Shown one piece after another: positions 26,248-35,625 of a stretch of DNA of 64,000 nt. A program made the position numbers and the translations under genes. The DNA is from Limosilactobacillus sp. WILCCON 0051. Lineage in GTDB: Bacteria; Bacillota; Bacilli; Lactobacillales; Lactobacillaceae. The stretch is taken from positions 2,108,001 to 2,172,000 of the forward strand of contig NZ_CP154878.1 of NCBI RefSeq assembly GCF_039955095.1, written 5' to 3'. Each line of letters opens with the position of its first letter. Position 1 is the first letter of the stretch. Under the pieces are notes generated by a model. It ran no database searches. It was not told the origin of the DNA and saw nothing but the letters and a program-made list of their open reading frames with translations.

Positions 26248-27711
26248 ATGGAATGGACTCGCGAGCAACGCTACTTACCTTATGAAAAGCACAGCGCCTT
26301 AGAACTGCTGAAACTGCAGGCACAGGCCGCCAATTCGTCTTATCAGATGCATTATCACGTGCGGCCGAGCTCTGGCTTGCTGAACGATCCAAACGGCTTT
26401 TCTTATTACAATAATGAATGGCACGTTTTTTACCAATCGTTCCCATTTGGTGCCGCTCATGGTCTGAAGTCGTGGATGCATATGACGTCACCGGACCTGG
26501 TACATTGGCAGAATCATGGCCTGGCCCTGGCACCGGACACTGAATATGACAGTCATGGCGCTTATTCAGGATCGGCCCGTGTAATTGATGATCGGCTGTT
26601 CTTAATGTATACCGGTAATCATCGTGACGCTGACTGGCAAAGAACGCCTTATCAGCTGGGAGCCTGGCTGGACAAACAGAATCAGGTAGTCAAGCTGGAC
26701 CAGCCGCTGTTCGTCAATCCCGATCACATCAGCGAGCATTTTAGAGACCCACAGTTATTGAAACATGATGGAAAATACTATGCCATCATTGGTGCACAGG
26801 AAAAAGACACTCAGGAAGGACACATCGATCTATGGGTCAGCGATGAGCTTACGACTGGCTGGCAAGAAGTCGGCTATGTTGATTGTATGGCCGATTCAAT
26901 GGGCTATATGTGCGAATGTCCCAATCTGATCGACGTTGACGGTCATCCCGTTTTGATTTTTTGTCCGCAAGGCTTGGATAAAAAGGTAGCGGATTATGAA
27001 AACATCTACCCGAACATGTATCTGATTGGTGACGATTTCGACTATGAAAAGGCTAAACTGATCAACAGCTCGCAGATTCCCGTCAACCTGGATGATGGTT
27101 TTGACGTCTATGCAACGCAGGCCTTCAACGCGCCAGATGGCAAGGCTTATGCCATCAGTTGGGTAGGCTTGCCAGATCTTTCCTATCCTACTGACACGGA
27201 AAACTGGGCCAACTGTCTGAGCCAGGTTAAAGAACTGCACTATCAAAACGGCCGCCTGCTTCAAAAACCAGTTGCGGCAATGAAAGAACTGCGCGGCCAG
27301 GCTGAATCGTTTAATGGCAACGTCAGCCACATCAAGACTGGCCGTCAGTTTGAGATGAGCGTCGATATCGCTGCCGACCAAGCTGGCACGATCTTTTTAG
27401 CAGCTGCCCAGGATCTTTCTGCCGGTTTACAGGTGCGTTTTGACACGCGGACTGGTAAACTAAGCGTAGATCGCAGTCATGCCGGCCAACCTGTCGCTCC
27501 TGACTTTGGCACGGTAAGAAGCGTAAAGCTGCCAGCCGATCAGCCTTTAAAGCTTGACGTCTTTATCGATCATTCGCTAGCCGAGATCTTCGTCAACGAC
27601 GGCGAACACGTCTTGACTCTGCGCTTCTTCAATGATCCTTGTCAGGTCTGGGCAGGCTTTGATGAGCGGATCAATGCTCACGGAACGGTATGGCAGCTGA
27701 AAAACATGTGA
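26248..27711 (+). CDS. scrB: Sucrose-6-phosphate hydrolase (GH32)
   Basis: This 487-residue GH32 enzyme cleaves sucrose-6-phosphate to glucose-6-phosphate and fructose. The nucleophile is in LLNDPNGF near residue 47, the transition-state stabiliser in FRDPQLL, and the acid/base in CECPNL. A C-terminal beta-sandwich (about 340-487) is present. No signal peptide is seen, so it is intracellular, consistent with a PTS product. AGAGGGG precedes the ATG. It works with ScrA encoded at 22436-24370. Confidence 0.92.
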   Translation: MEWTREQRYLPYEKHSALELLKLQAQAANSSYQMHYHVRPSSGLLNDPNGFSYYNNEWHVFYQSFPFGAAHGLKSWMHMTSPDLVHWQNHGLALAPDTEYDSHGAYSGSARVIDDRLFLMYTGNHRDADWQRTPYQLGAWLDKQNQVVKLDQPLFVNPDHISEHFRDPQLLKHDGKYYAIIGAQEKDTQEGHIDLWVSDELTTGWQEVGYVDCMADSMGYMCECPNLIDVDGHPVLIFCPQGLDKKVADYENIYPNMYLIGDDFDYEKAKLINSSQIPVNLDDGFDVYATQAFNAPDGKAYAISWVGLPDLSYPTDTENWANCLSQVKELHYQNGRLLQKPVAAMKELRGQAESFNGNVSHIKTGRQFEMSVDIAADQAGTIFLAAAQDLSAGLQVRFDTRTGKLSVDRSHAGQPVAPDFGTVRSVKLPADQPLKLDVFIDHSLAEIFVNDGEHVLTLRFFNDPCQVWAGFDERINAHGTVWQLKNM

Positions 27712-27728
27712 AGGAAGTTTTGTCAGTG

Positions 27729-29114
27729 ATGCTCAATCAGCCTCTGGATGTTTTTGACCTAAAAAAAATCCAGGTTAACGCCACAAAAGCCGAACTGGAA
27801 ACCGATGGCAAGCTGCAGCGCCGCCAAGTTCCAGTCGAAAAGCTCGGTGAATACGTCCCCGTTCAGCGCGATCCGATCAATTTGATCAAGCTGACCGAAG
27901 CCAAGATGATCCCTGAGCTGCTGCCATTGCGTCATCAACGCATGGCCGCCAGCCGCTTCGCCTTTTTTCGCGGCACCGCGGAATTAATGGAACAAGACCT
28001 TAAGCAGCAGTATCAAAGCGGTATCTCAATCATTATCAATGGTGATGCCCATTTAGGAAACTATGGCTTCTATGCCTCGCCAGAACGCAAATTGCTGTTT
28101 GATCTCAATGATTTTGATGAATCTCGGATCGGCAATTGGGAAAGCGACTTAAAGCGTCTTTTGGTCAGCACCTACCTGGTTGGCCTGCAGAACGATTTTG
28201 AGCCAGATCGGCTGCAGACGCTCTTAAGCAGCATGTGCAAGGTTTATCGGCGCGGCGTCAAGCATGCCGAGACGCTCACCCTGCTGCAGCGCTTTTATTT
28301 TTCATACGAGATTCATGATATGATTCAAACGCTGAACTCGCTGGAGGATAACGATCGTGCCGAAATGAGCCGCATCGTCGATCGAATTCTCAAAAAGAGC
28401 CATAAGAACAACTCAGAAACGGTCATTAAAAAATTTACAACGCTTGATCTGCGTGGCCATCTGATCTTCCGTGAGAATCCACCTCGCGCCCGCCACGTCA
28501 GCGACCACACGTTCAGACAGATTCAAGCAGCCTACAACAGCTATCGCAACTACGTCAGAGAAGACATCCGCGTTTTGCTGGCCAGCTACCATCTTTCTGA
28601 CGTGATTCGCTACAGCGTCGGCGTTGGCAGCTTTGGCACACGCTGCTTTTTATTGCTGCTGACTGGGATTGATGGCAGTCATCTGGTCCTGCAGATGAAA
28701 GAAGCTTTGCCGCTGCGCTATAATCTGTTGGCCATGCCGGTTGCTGAATCCATCAAAAGCAGTCTGAATGCTGGGCGGCGAATCGTTACGGCACAAAAGG
28801 TTCTGCAGTCAGCTTCCGATCCTTTCCTCGGCAGTACGCATTTTGATGGTCGCGGCTACTACTTGCGCCAATTCCGAGATATGAAGGAATCAATTGACGC
28901 GACCCGCTTGGATTTTGAAAGTCTAAGCGTTTATGCCGAGATCTGCAGTTTCCTATTGGCCATGGCGCATTTCCAAAGTCCTACCGCTCCTCGCATTGCC
29001 GGCTATCTGCGCAAGCAAAAACAGCTGGATGAAGGCTTGGCCAACTGGGCGGTTCAATATTCCAAACAGGTCGATCAAGACTATCAACGCTTTTTAGCTT
29101 ACCTGAATCAATAG
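27729..29114 (+). CDS. DUF2252 family protein
   Basis: This protein of about 461 residues belongs to DUF2252, distantly related to aminoglycoside-phosphotransferase-like kinases. Visible blocks are FAFFRGTAELM, INGDAHLGNYGFY, LFDLNDFDE and the mid-region YSVGVGSFGTRCF. I place the start at ATG 27729, 11 bases after AAGGAAG. A GTG at 27726 or a longer frame from ATG 27690 inside scrB is also possible. It follows scrB closely (17 bases), so it may be co-transcribed. No function is established for the family. Confidence 0.75.
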   Translation: MLNQPLDVFDLKKIQVNATKAELETDGKLQRRQVPVEKLGEYVPVQRDPINLIKLTEAKMIPELLPLRHQRMAASRFAFFRGTAELMEQDLKQQYQSGISIIINGDAHLGNYGFYASPERKLLFDLNDFDESRIGNWESDLKRLLVSTYLVGLQNDFEPDRLQTLLSSMCKVYRRGVKHAETLTLLQRFYFSYEIHDMIQTLNSLEDNDRAEMSRIVDRILKKSHKNNSETVIKKFTTLDLRGHLIFRENPPRARHVSDHTFRQIQAAYNSYRNYVREDIRVLLASYHLSDVIRYSVGVGSFGTRCFLLLLTGIDGSHLVLQMKEALPLRYNLLAMPVAESIKSSLNAGRRIVTAQKVLQSASDPFLGSTHFDGRGYYLRQFRDMKESIDATRLDFESLSVYAEICSFLLAMAHFQSPTAPRIAGYLRKQKQLDEGLANWAVQYSKQVDQDYQRFLAYLNQ

Positions 29115-29121
29115 TCATTAT

Positions 29122-29161
29122 AAAAACACCTCGTCTGGCAACTGCCAAGCGGGGTGTTTTT
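29122..29161 (+). terminator. Bidirectional terminator
   Basis: AAAAACACC..TGGCA pairs with TGCCA..GGTGTTTTT (some G-T pairs) between two convergent genes. T-runs occur on both strands. Confidence 0.85.
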
Positions 29162-29182
29162 AGCTTTATAATTTATAAATCG

Positions 29183-29857
29183 TTAAGCAGCTGGACGGGC
29201 CGGCTTCTTCATCCGGCGTCGAACCAAGAAATACATGGCGATCAGAATCAGCAGAGCGACCAATGCCCCGCTGCAGCGCTTGAAATCAGCATTAAACAGT
29301 GCATCACCGCCAAACGCATACAAAAAAGAGGTTGGCAGCATTCCACCGGCAATCATCAGCAGAAAATGCCCACGATCAAGCTTCATCCTAACCCCGGCAT
29401 AATCTACCAAAACGCTGGGAATTACGGGGATCATGTAGCCAATCGTCAAACCAATCAAAGGATGCCGCTGATCGGTCAGTGCCGTCAGCAGGCGACTGGT
29501 CTTGATTTTTTTCGAAACGTCGACGTGCCTGATCAGCTCAACGACCAGACAGCTGCCCAAGACGTTGCCGACCCAGTTCATTGCAAAACCGATCCATGGT
29601 CCATAGCATAGACCAGCCAGGATGCACAGCAGCGAATTGGACATCCCCGGGATCGCATTCAAAAGGCCAATCACAATGGTTAGCAGCACGATATCAGCTG
29701 CCCCATGCGAACGAATCAGCTTCATCAATTGATGCCGGTGCGCCACGGTTGGGTCAACCACCAGCATCAGTTCGCGCCGAAAATCCCAGACCAATAAAAT
29801 CAGCCCGATCAGCGCCAAAATGCCCCCAACAGTCAAAACAATTCTGCGTTTTTTCAT
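29183..29857 (-). CDS. TVP38/TMEM64 (VTT/DedA-like) membrane protein
   Basis: This 224-residue membrane protein has about five to six hydrophobic segments and the VTT-family signature region LLNAIPGMSNSLLCILAGLCYG, followed by NWVGNVLGS and GYMIPVIPSVLVDYAGVRM. DedA/VTT proteins act in lipid (undecaprenyl or phospholipid) scrambling or flipping. ATG 29857 follows GGGGAGA; an upstream in-frame start lacks a site. A strong hairpin lies in its 5' leader. Confidence 0.8.
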   Translation of the reverse strand: MKKRRIVLTVGGILALIGLILLVWDFRRELMLVVDPTVAHRHQLMKLIRSHGAADIVLLTIVIGLLNAIPGMSNSLLCILAGLCYGPWIGFAMNWVGNVLGSCLVVELIRHVDVSKKIKTSRLLTALTDQRHPLIGLTIGYMIPVIPSVLVDYAGVRMKLDRGHFLLMIAGGMLPTSFLYAFGGDALFNADFKRCSGALVALLILIAMYFLVRRRMKKPARPAA

Positions 29858-29879
29858 TGCAATCTCCCCTAGACTAAGA

Positions 29880-29915
29880 CGACCCCTGTCCAACTAGTCA
29901 GCCAGGCAGGGGTCG
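29880..29915. repeat. GC-rich hairpin in the leader of the VTT gene
   Basis: CGACCCCTG and CAGGGGTCG are perfect complements, extended imperfectly inward. It is followed by TCTTAGTC on the minus strand, a poor T-run. It may be a terminator for the upstream 30124-31647 operon or a leader structure. Confidence 0.5.
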
Positions 29916-30123
29916 CGCAATAGGTGTGTATATAGTATACGGATTTATTGTATGAAACTTTGCTGCCAAGTGCAACTAAATTCATCAATTCATTGATAGT
30001 CAGCATTCCGCCAACGCTGTTTTTTATCCTCCAGCAAAGCTTTCTAATCAAGATCACTTGTCTGGCCAATAACCCATCAATTTCACGCCTAAGCATTTCC
30101 TTTCACCAGCCGCTATACAAGGC
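29916..30123. other. Noncoding gap
   Basis: About 200 bases between the VTT leader hairpin and the next gene. No recognised feature beyond possible promoter sequence. Confidence 0.4.
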
Positions 30124-30741
30124 TCAGTCCCACCAGGCATTGATATTTTGGAGATCCAGCTGCAGCTGATCCCACTGCCGATTTAAGAGATGATGAGCAG
30201 CTGTTTTTAACTGAGCTGCCGTGACATGGCGATCGCTCGTCAAACCGTGCTTGGCAAATTGATGCGCGCTGGCTTTTAGATAGACCGCGTATGGTTCGAT
30301 CAGGGTTGGCGATATCTGCAGCTTCTTGACTAACACTCCGGCCATCATTGCAGCCGCCTGCTGATAGCGCTGCTTTTCCAAATAGCCATCCAGCTTGTCG
30401 GCCATTTCTTCAATCCATTGATTCAGCGGATCATCTGGCGTCAGATCTTCTAGAAATTTTAGATTAAATGACCAGTCCCACCAAGGATGCTCGCCCACAA
30501 ACCAGCGGCGCTCCGTTTGATCTTGAATCAACGGTGCCAGGCTCTGGTACAGTCGCTTGGTCTGCAAATGGCTGAACTCGTTTGCCGGCCGGTGCTGCCA
30601 GTCTGCAATCACTGGTGCCGCATGGCTTTTTTCAATCAGCTCCCACTGACACTGACCATCGTTAAGCTGTTTGAGACTAAGGTAGCTGTCAAGCGGCACG
30701 GTTATTTTCTGCCATTGATCAAATGAATTTACCAGGCCCAT
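30124..30741 (-). CDS. Hypothetical protein downstream of PPK2
   Basis: This 205-residue soluble protein is not recognised. It is rich in Trp and Gln (HPWWDWSFNLKFL, NINAWWD at the end) with amphipathic helices in the C-terminal half. No signal peptide, membrane segment or catalytic motif is obvious. The ATG at 30741 follows GAGGAAAAA. It starts 15 bases after the PPK2 stop and is surely co-transcribed with it, so a role around polyphosphate or nucleotide metabolism is possible but only inferred. Confidence 0.7.
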   Translation of the reverse strand: MGLVNSFDQWQKITVPLDSYLSLKQLNDGQCQWELIEKSHAAPVIADWQHRPANEFSHLQTKRLYQSLAPLIQDQTERRWFVGEHPWWDWSFNLKFLEDLTPDDPLNQWIEEMADKLDGYLEKQRYQQAAAMMAGVLVKKLQISPTLIEPYAVYLKASAHQFAKHGLTSDRHVTAAQLKTAAHHLLNRQWDQLQLDLQNINAWWD

Positions 30742-30756
30742 ATTTTTCCTCACTGA

Positions 30757-31647
30757 TTAATCTTTTTCGTTTTCCAAGCGTTGCAGCGCATCATCCATGG
30801 CCGCCTTTTGCTCAGCGGTAACTTCGGGGAAAGCAAGATCCAGCTTGCCCAGCCGATTGGTCAAGATATCCGAGACGACCAGCCGTGAGTACCACTTGCT
30901 GTCGCTGGGAATTACGTACCAAGGATTCTTTTTGGTAGCCGTTTCGTTGATGGCTTTTTCATAGGCCAGCTGGTATTCATCCCAGTATTGACGCTCCTTG
31001 ATGTCTGAAGCCGAGAATTTCCAGTTCTTTTCCGGCATGGTGATGCGCCGTTCAAACCGTTTCTTCTGCTCGCCTTTTGAAACGTGCAAGAAGAACTTCA
31101 AAACGACATAACCGTTGCGCGTCAAGTATTTCTCAAACTGGCGGATGTCTTCGTAGCGGCCATCCCAAAAGGCATCGTTGACATCATCAATCGTTAAGAC
31201 GTTTGGCAGGTTGGCATTAAGAATCAGCTCAGGATGCACCCGCGAAACCAAAACGTCTTCATAGTAGGAACGATTCAAAACACCAATTGCCCCGCGTTCA
31301 GGAAGTTTCTGGTGGATTCGCCACAAATAGTCGTGACTCAGATCAGTCTTGCTGGGCTGCTTGAAGTTATTGACCGTAAACCCAACCGGATCAATTCCAG
31401 AAAAGATGTGGGCAATCATACTGTCCTTGCCGGCAGCATCCAGCGCTTGAAAGACCAAGACGACGCCATAGCGCGATCTTGAATACATCTTCTTTTGAAA
31501 TTTCTTCAGTTTTTTTAGATTGGCTTCGATCTGGCCCTTCACGTTTTCAACCATGGCCATGTCTTCATCGTTATAGCCGTCGATTTTGGTTGGGGCCGCT
31601 TCAATATCAAAGTCCTTGCCAACAAATTTATACTGTTTGGTATCCAT
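30757..31647 (-). CDS. Polyphosphate kinase 2 family protein
   Basis: This 296-residue P-loop enzyme of the PPK2 family transfers phosphate between polyphosphate and nucleotides. Walker A is FQALDAAGKDSM, the lid region has NFKQPSKTDLSHDYLWR, and the Walker B-like motif is VLNRSYYEDVLV. The chain length suits a single-domain class I or III PPK2. AAGGGAG precedes ATG 31647. Direction (ADP or AMP phosphorylation) cannot be fixed from sequence. It leads a two-gene operon with an unknown protein. Confidence 0.88.
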   Translation of the reverse strand: MDTKQYKFVGKDFDIEAAPTKIDGYNDEDMAMVENVKGQIEANLKKLKKFQKKMYSRSRYGVVLVFQALDAAGKDSMIAHIFSGIDPVGFTVNNFKQPSKTDLSHDYLWRIHQKLPERGAIGVLNRSYYEDVLVSRVHPELILNANLPNVLTIDDVNDAFWDGRYEDIRQFEKYLTRNGYVVLKFFLHVSKGEQKKRFERRITMPEKNWKFSASDIKERQYWDEYQLAYEKAINETATKKNPWYVIPSDSKWYSRLVVSDILTNRLGKLDLAFPEVTAEQKAAMDDALQRLENEKD

Positions 31648-31853
31648 TGCAAAAACTCCCTTCAAAACATCATTAAAAACTATTATACCGCATTGGACGG
31701 CAACAATTCCGCCAATCAATCGAGTCAGCAGGCATTCTTAGCCAATTGTGCAAAAGACAGCCTCTAAAACATACCATTGCAGCAGTTTAGGTTTGAGAAT
31801 GAATAAAAACCTGGCTTATAATTAGGTCAGCATCACTAGAGGAGGAGTTTTAA

Positions 31854-32507
31854 ATGACCGCGCAAGCAACCCTCGATTGGCAGCATGAGATTCACCATGC
31901 CATTATTGCCGCATTGCCCAACCGCGACTACGAACTGATTGCCTTTAATCAGGCCAAGTCGACCGAAAGCATCTACGCCAACGTTTTGCATGGTCAGCGG
32001 CTGTTTTATCTGCGTTTTTCCTGGCATGAAAATGAACGCTCGCGCCGCTTTGCCGATGCTTCTTTTGATCTGCGCCGTTATGGCAGTCATCGTGAGCTGG
32101 TTGCAAGTCTCAGAAAAAATTTCCAGCAGCCGCAATTTGGCAGCATCAAGCTTGGCTATTGGCATTTCGTCTGGCTGGCCATGCTGGAAAAGCTGGGCCA
32201 GACTGGCAATGAGCCGCTGCGCTTTAATGACGACGCCGTTTTAATCAATCATCAGCTGCTCAGCAATCCGGCGGCTCTGCATCGCTTGCGGGCATTGATC
32301 AACTTCGGCTTGGCAATCGCGGTTCATGAAGACGCCTACCTTGCCATCAGCAAAGACGGTCTCAACCTGCTCAATCATTACTGGGATGTTGCCGACTTTT
32401 CTGACAGCCGCCAGTGGGACGATAATCCGCGGATCATGACGATTGATGAACTGACTTGGCAGCTCAACAACATCACCCCCCCTGTCCGCCATGCCAAACG
32501 CCGTTAA
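31854..32507 (+). CDS. Hypothetical protein
   Basis: This 217-residue soluble protein has no motif I recognise. It starts with an amphipathic helix, contains the basic patch SWHENERSRRFAD and ends in a charged tail RHAKRR. A strong GAGGAGGAG site precedes the ATG, and a terminator follows, so it is a real single gene. Function unknown. Confidence 0.75.
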   Translation: MTAQATLDWQHEIHHAIIAALPNRDYELIAFNQAKSTESIYANVLHGQRLFYLRFSWHENERSRRFADASFDLRRYGSHRELVASLRKNFQQPQFGSIKLGYWHFVWLAMLEKLGQTGNEPLRFNDDAVLINHQLLSNPAALHRLRALINFGLAIAVHEDAYLAISKDGLNLLNHYWDVADFSDSRQWDDNPRIMTIDELTWQLNNITPPVRHAKRR

Positions 32508-32516
32508 ATACCATAT

Positions 32517-32562
32517 AAACGCGCAACTTAAGCCCTGCTGAGGCCTGAGTCGCGTTTTTTTT
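32517..32562 (+). terminator. Bidirectional terminator
   Basis: AAACGCG..ACT.AAG pairs with CCT.AGT.CGCGTTT and is followed by eight T; the complementary side serves the convergent helicase gene. Confidence 0.8.
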
Positions 32563-32569
32563 ATTTTAT

Positions 32570-35428
32570 TTATGAATTCTCTTGATAGAACTGATGAGCC
32601 GCTCCTTCATTTTGCCAGGCCAGATAAAGTGCTTGATCAACAGGATGCTTTAACAACAGCTCCACGCCAAAAATCGGCTTGTTGGTGCCTTTTTGCAAAA
32701 ACTCATGAGCAGATCCCGGCATAACCTGGCAAAGACCAAGGTAGACAAACTGCGACTGGTCCTGCTCATCCGAGTTTTTAACGAATAGATGCAGGCTGGC
32801 GTTGGGATTCAGCAGCTTCTCGGCATCGCGGCTGTTCAGCGTGCGGTTGGTCTTGGAATAAAAAGAAAGCTGCGTCCGGCTGCGAAACTGATTGTCAAAG
32901 TCAATCGCGGCCCGCGTATTTGAGTGGTGGTAGGTCACAAACAAAATCCCCGTCTCACCCATGAAATAATAGCCGCCGATTCCATTAGGCACCATGTATT
33001 GCGCGTTGTTCAAGAGCTTGACGGCATCCATGCGGGTATAGCGCTGGTTGAGCGTCAGCGGCTGTTTCTGATCATATTTTTGGGCCTGCAGTCTGCCGGT
33101 TTCAATGGCATCATTCCAAAACAGCCTGAACTCAGCGTCTCTCAGATAGTTTTGAATCTGGGGGTGCAGCTGAATCTGCTGACCAGCCATGATAATCAAA
33201 GGCTGATTGCCATAGCGGATCCGACTGCCGATCTTGCCTTTAGTCAGATAATATTCCAGCGTCAATACTCGTTTAACCGATGCCAAAGTCGCGTCATCAA
33301 CCCAACAGCCATTCTGATGCAGTTGCGTTTGATAATCAGCGACTGTAATCGTTGACTGCTTGGTCAGCATTGCCAATAAAATCAGTTCATGCTGGCGCTT
33401 GCCATTGGCCAATTCTTCAGTCAAAAACTGTAAAACCGGCTCCGTTTGAGGATTGAGATTGACCGTTGCTTCCATTTTTTGAAGGAAGCGCGGATAGGTC
33501 TTAAACTTTTCTGCAAAGATGCTTTCATCAAGGATTCCCGCTCTTTGAAAATCAGCCATCAATGGTGTTCTTCCCAGACGCTGCTTAAGCTGGCTAAACT
33601 CGCTTTTGAGCAGACTCATCCCGGTCAGCTGAGCCTTTTCAACCGACGCCAGGATCCGCTCATAGGCCAGGCGAGTAAACGAGATCGTTGAAATTCCCAG
33701 GGTTGGCTCGGCACGCAGCGTCTGTAGCGCCCGACTGCGCTGGTGGGAATGATCATCAGTCAGTGCCTGGGGAATCAAATAGTTGTGCTGATAGTTGCCG
33801 ATAAAATCAATCACTGTCAAAAACTGCTTACCTGGTGCTTTACGCAGGCCACGTCCCAGCTGCTGCAGAAAAATGATTGCCGATTGCGTATCGCGCAGCA
33901 TGATCACTTGATTGACGCAGGGAATGTCGATCCCTTCATTAAAAACATCAACCGTGATCAGATAGACCAGCTCACCGGCTTGCAGTCTGGCAACCGCCTG
34001 CTCTCTTTTGGCTGCCGAATCCTGTCCCGTTAGCGCCTGCGCCGGATACCCCTTCTGCGTCAAAAGCATAGCCAGTTCTTGAGCTTCTTTGGTTCGCGAG
34101 CAAAAAATCAAGCCATGCAAGACATCCCCGTCATGTCCATAATAGTCAGCCACTTTGATTATCCAGTCCACCCGTTCAGGCTGAATCAAATGTTTGAGCG
34201 GCGTTTTTTCGCTAACGGTCTGCCCCTGCCAGACATAGTCACTGACGCCGACAAACTGAAATGGGCACAGCATCCGCTCGCTTAACGCCTCTTGAAGCCG
34301 AATCTCATAGGCCAGCTGGTAGTTGAACAAAGCATAGACGTTGAAATCATCGGTTCGATCCGGAGTAGCCGTCAGTCCCAATAAAAAGCGCGGCTGCAGC
34401 CAGTTGATGATTTTTTGATAGCTGGCTGCACCGGCATGATGGACCTCATCAATAATCACATAATCAAAATCAGCAGGCCCAATCTGATCCAAGTGCCTTG
34501 CCAGCGTCTGAACCGTGGCAAATACGTATCGCGCGGTACCAGGCGTCTGCTGACTGGTAAAAAAGCCATAGTCTTGATCTTGACCGCCAATGATCTTTTG
34601 AAAACTGGCCCGTGCCTTTAAGAGCAGCTGCTCACGATGGGCAACTACCAAGACGCGGTTAGGTTTGGCGCTTTGAACGGCAAACGCGGCCAAATACGTT
34701 TTCCCTGTCCCCGTTGCTGAAATCACCAAGGCCCGCTTTTCACCAGCCTGGCGCAGCGCCTCAATTCGTTTGCAGGCGGCTTTTTGCATGGCATTGGGCA
34801 TAACCTGATCAGAATGGCTCGTTTGCGATGCTGAGTTTAAGACTGGTGCCTGCCAGCCTTTTTGATATGCCGTCAGCCATGCCGCGTTTAATTGAACCGC
34901 CGCCTGCCATTGATCGCCAAACTCAGCTGCAAATTGCTGCACAACGGCTCCTTGATGCTTAGAGCTGACTTTAAGACACCATTCGGCATTTTTTAAAAGC
35001 GCGTCCATCGTCAGGTTGGCACTGCCGATGATCAACGTCTCATAGTCTTGATGGTCAAACCAGTAGCCTTTTTGGTGAAAGCCAACCTCTTCAGTCAAGC
35101 GCACCTTCAAATTAGGAATCTTCATCAATTCAGCAAAGACCTTAGGAGAATTGAACTGCAGATAGGTTCCCGTCAAAAGCTCACCGCCAACTCCTTTTTG
35201 CGCCAGGTCCATCATGATCGACTTGATTGGCACTAAAACAGCCGGCGTAATGAAGGCAACTGCCATCTTAAAGTGCGTACAGGTGCGCAGCTCATTTTTT
35301 ATTTCGTTAAAGATCGTATTGCCCTGCCGATTGGTTAAGATTTCTGGTCCCAGTGCGCCAGCCGGACGACTGCTGTCGATAAAGCCATTTTGCAAGTCAG
35401 CTCGCAGCTGATCATCCATCCATGTCAT
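32570..35428 (-). CDS. PLD-like nuclease / SF2 helicase / DUF3427 protein
   Basis: This 952-residue multidomain protein begins with a phospholipase-D-like domain (about 30-190) with one HxK motif, HQKGYW, and IIGSANLT. The SF2 helicase core follows (about 220-560): Walker A SATGTGKTY, DEVH box IIDEVHHAG, motif III GLTATPDRTDD and motif VI QQLGRGLRKAPGK. The C-terminal third is DUF3427-like (IDFDNQFRSRTQLSFYS). Such proteins are common in Firmicutes, and a role in DNA repair, restriction or phage defence has been suggested by architecture only. AAGGAGTAATTT precedes the ATG. It is monocistronic, and no methylase or other defence gene is adjacent. Confidence 0.85.
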   Translation of the reverse strand: MTWMDDQLRADLQNGFIDSSRPAGALGPEILTNRQGNTIFNEIKNELRTCTHFKMAVAFITPAVLVPIKSIMMDLAQKGVGGELLTGTYLQFNSPKVFAELMKIPNLKVRLTEEVGFHQKGYWFDHQDYETLIIGSANLTMDALLKNAEWCLKVSSKHQGAVVQQFAAEFGDQWQAAVQLNAAWLTAYQKGWQAPVLNSASQTSHSDQVMPNAMQKAACKRIEALRQAGEKRALVISATGTGKTYLAAFAVQSAKPNRVLVVAHREQLLLKARASFQKIIGGQDQDYGFFTSQQTPGTARYVFATVQTLARHLDQIGPADFDYVIIDEVHHAGAASYQKIINWLQPRFLLGLTATPDRTDDFNVYALFNYQLAYEIRLQEALSERMLCPFQFVGVSDYVWQGQTVSEKTPLKHLIQPERVDWIIKVADYYGHDGDVLHGLIFCSRTKEAQELAMLLTQKGYPAQALTGQDSAAKREQAVARLQAGELVYLITVDVFNEGIDIPCVNQVIMLRDTQSAIIFLQQLGRGLRKAPGKQFLTVIDFIGNYQHNYLIPQALTDDHSHQRSRALQTLRAEPTLGISTISFTRLAYERILASVEKAQLTGMSLLKSEFSQLKQRLGRTPLMADFQRAGILDESIFAEKFKTYPRFLQKMEATVNLNPQTEPVLQFLTEELANGKRQHELILLAMLTKQSTITVADYQTQLHQNGCWVDDATLASVKRVLTLEYYLTKGKIGSRIRYGNQPLIIMAGQQIQLHPQIQNYLRDAEFRLFWNDAIETGRLQAQKYDQKQPLTLNQRYTRMDAVKLLNNAQYMVPNGIGGYYFMGETGILFVTYHHSNTRAAIDFDNQFRSRTQLSFYSKTNRTLNSRDAEKLLNPNASLHLFVKNSDEQDQSQFVYLGLCQVMPGSAHEFLQKGTNKPIFGVELLLKHPVDQALYLAWQNEGAAHQFYQENS

Positions 35429-35625
35429 AAATTACTCCTTAAGCTAACAATGTTGATCACGATATCTACTTTAGGTTAATTCAAAATCTGTGACAAAGCT
35501 TTTGCCTACACCCATGGCATAACTGCTTCAAAATTCATGAATTCTTCAATTTGAGGTGTTAAACTATTTTAGTCTTTACAAAAGTTTTTATATTCTAAAT
35601 AAAAAAATCATGGAAGGAAATTGTA

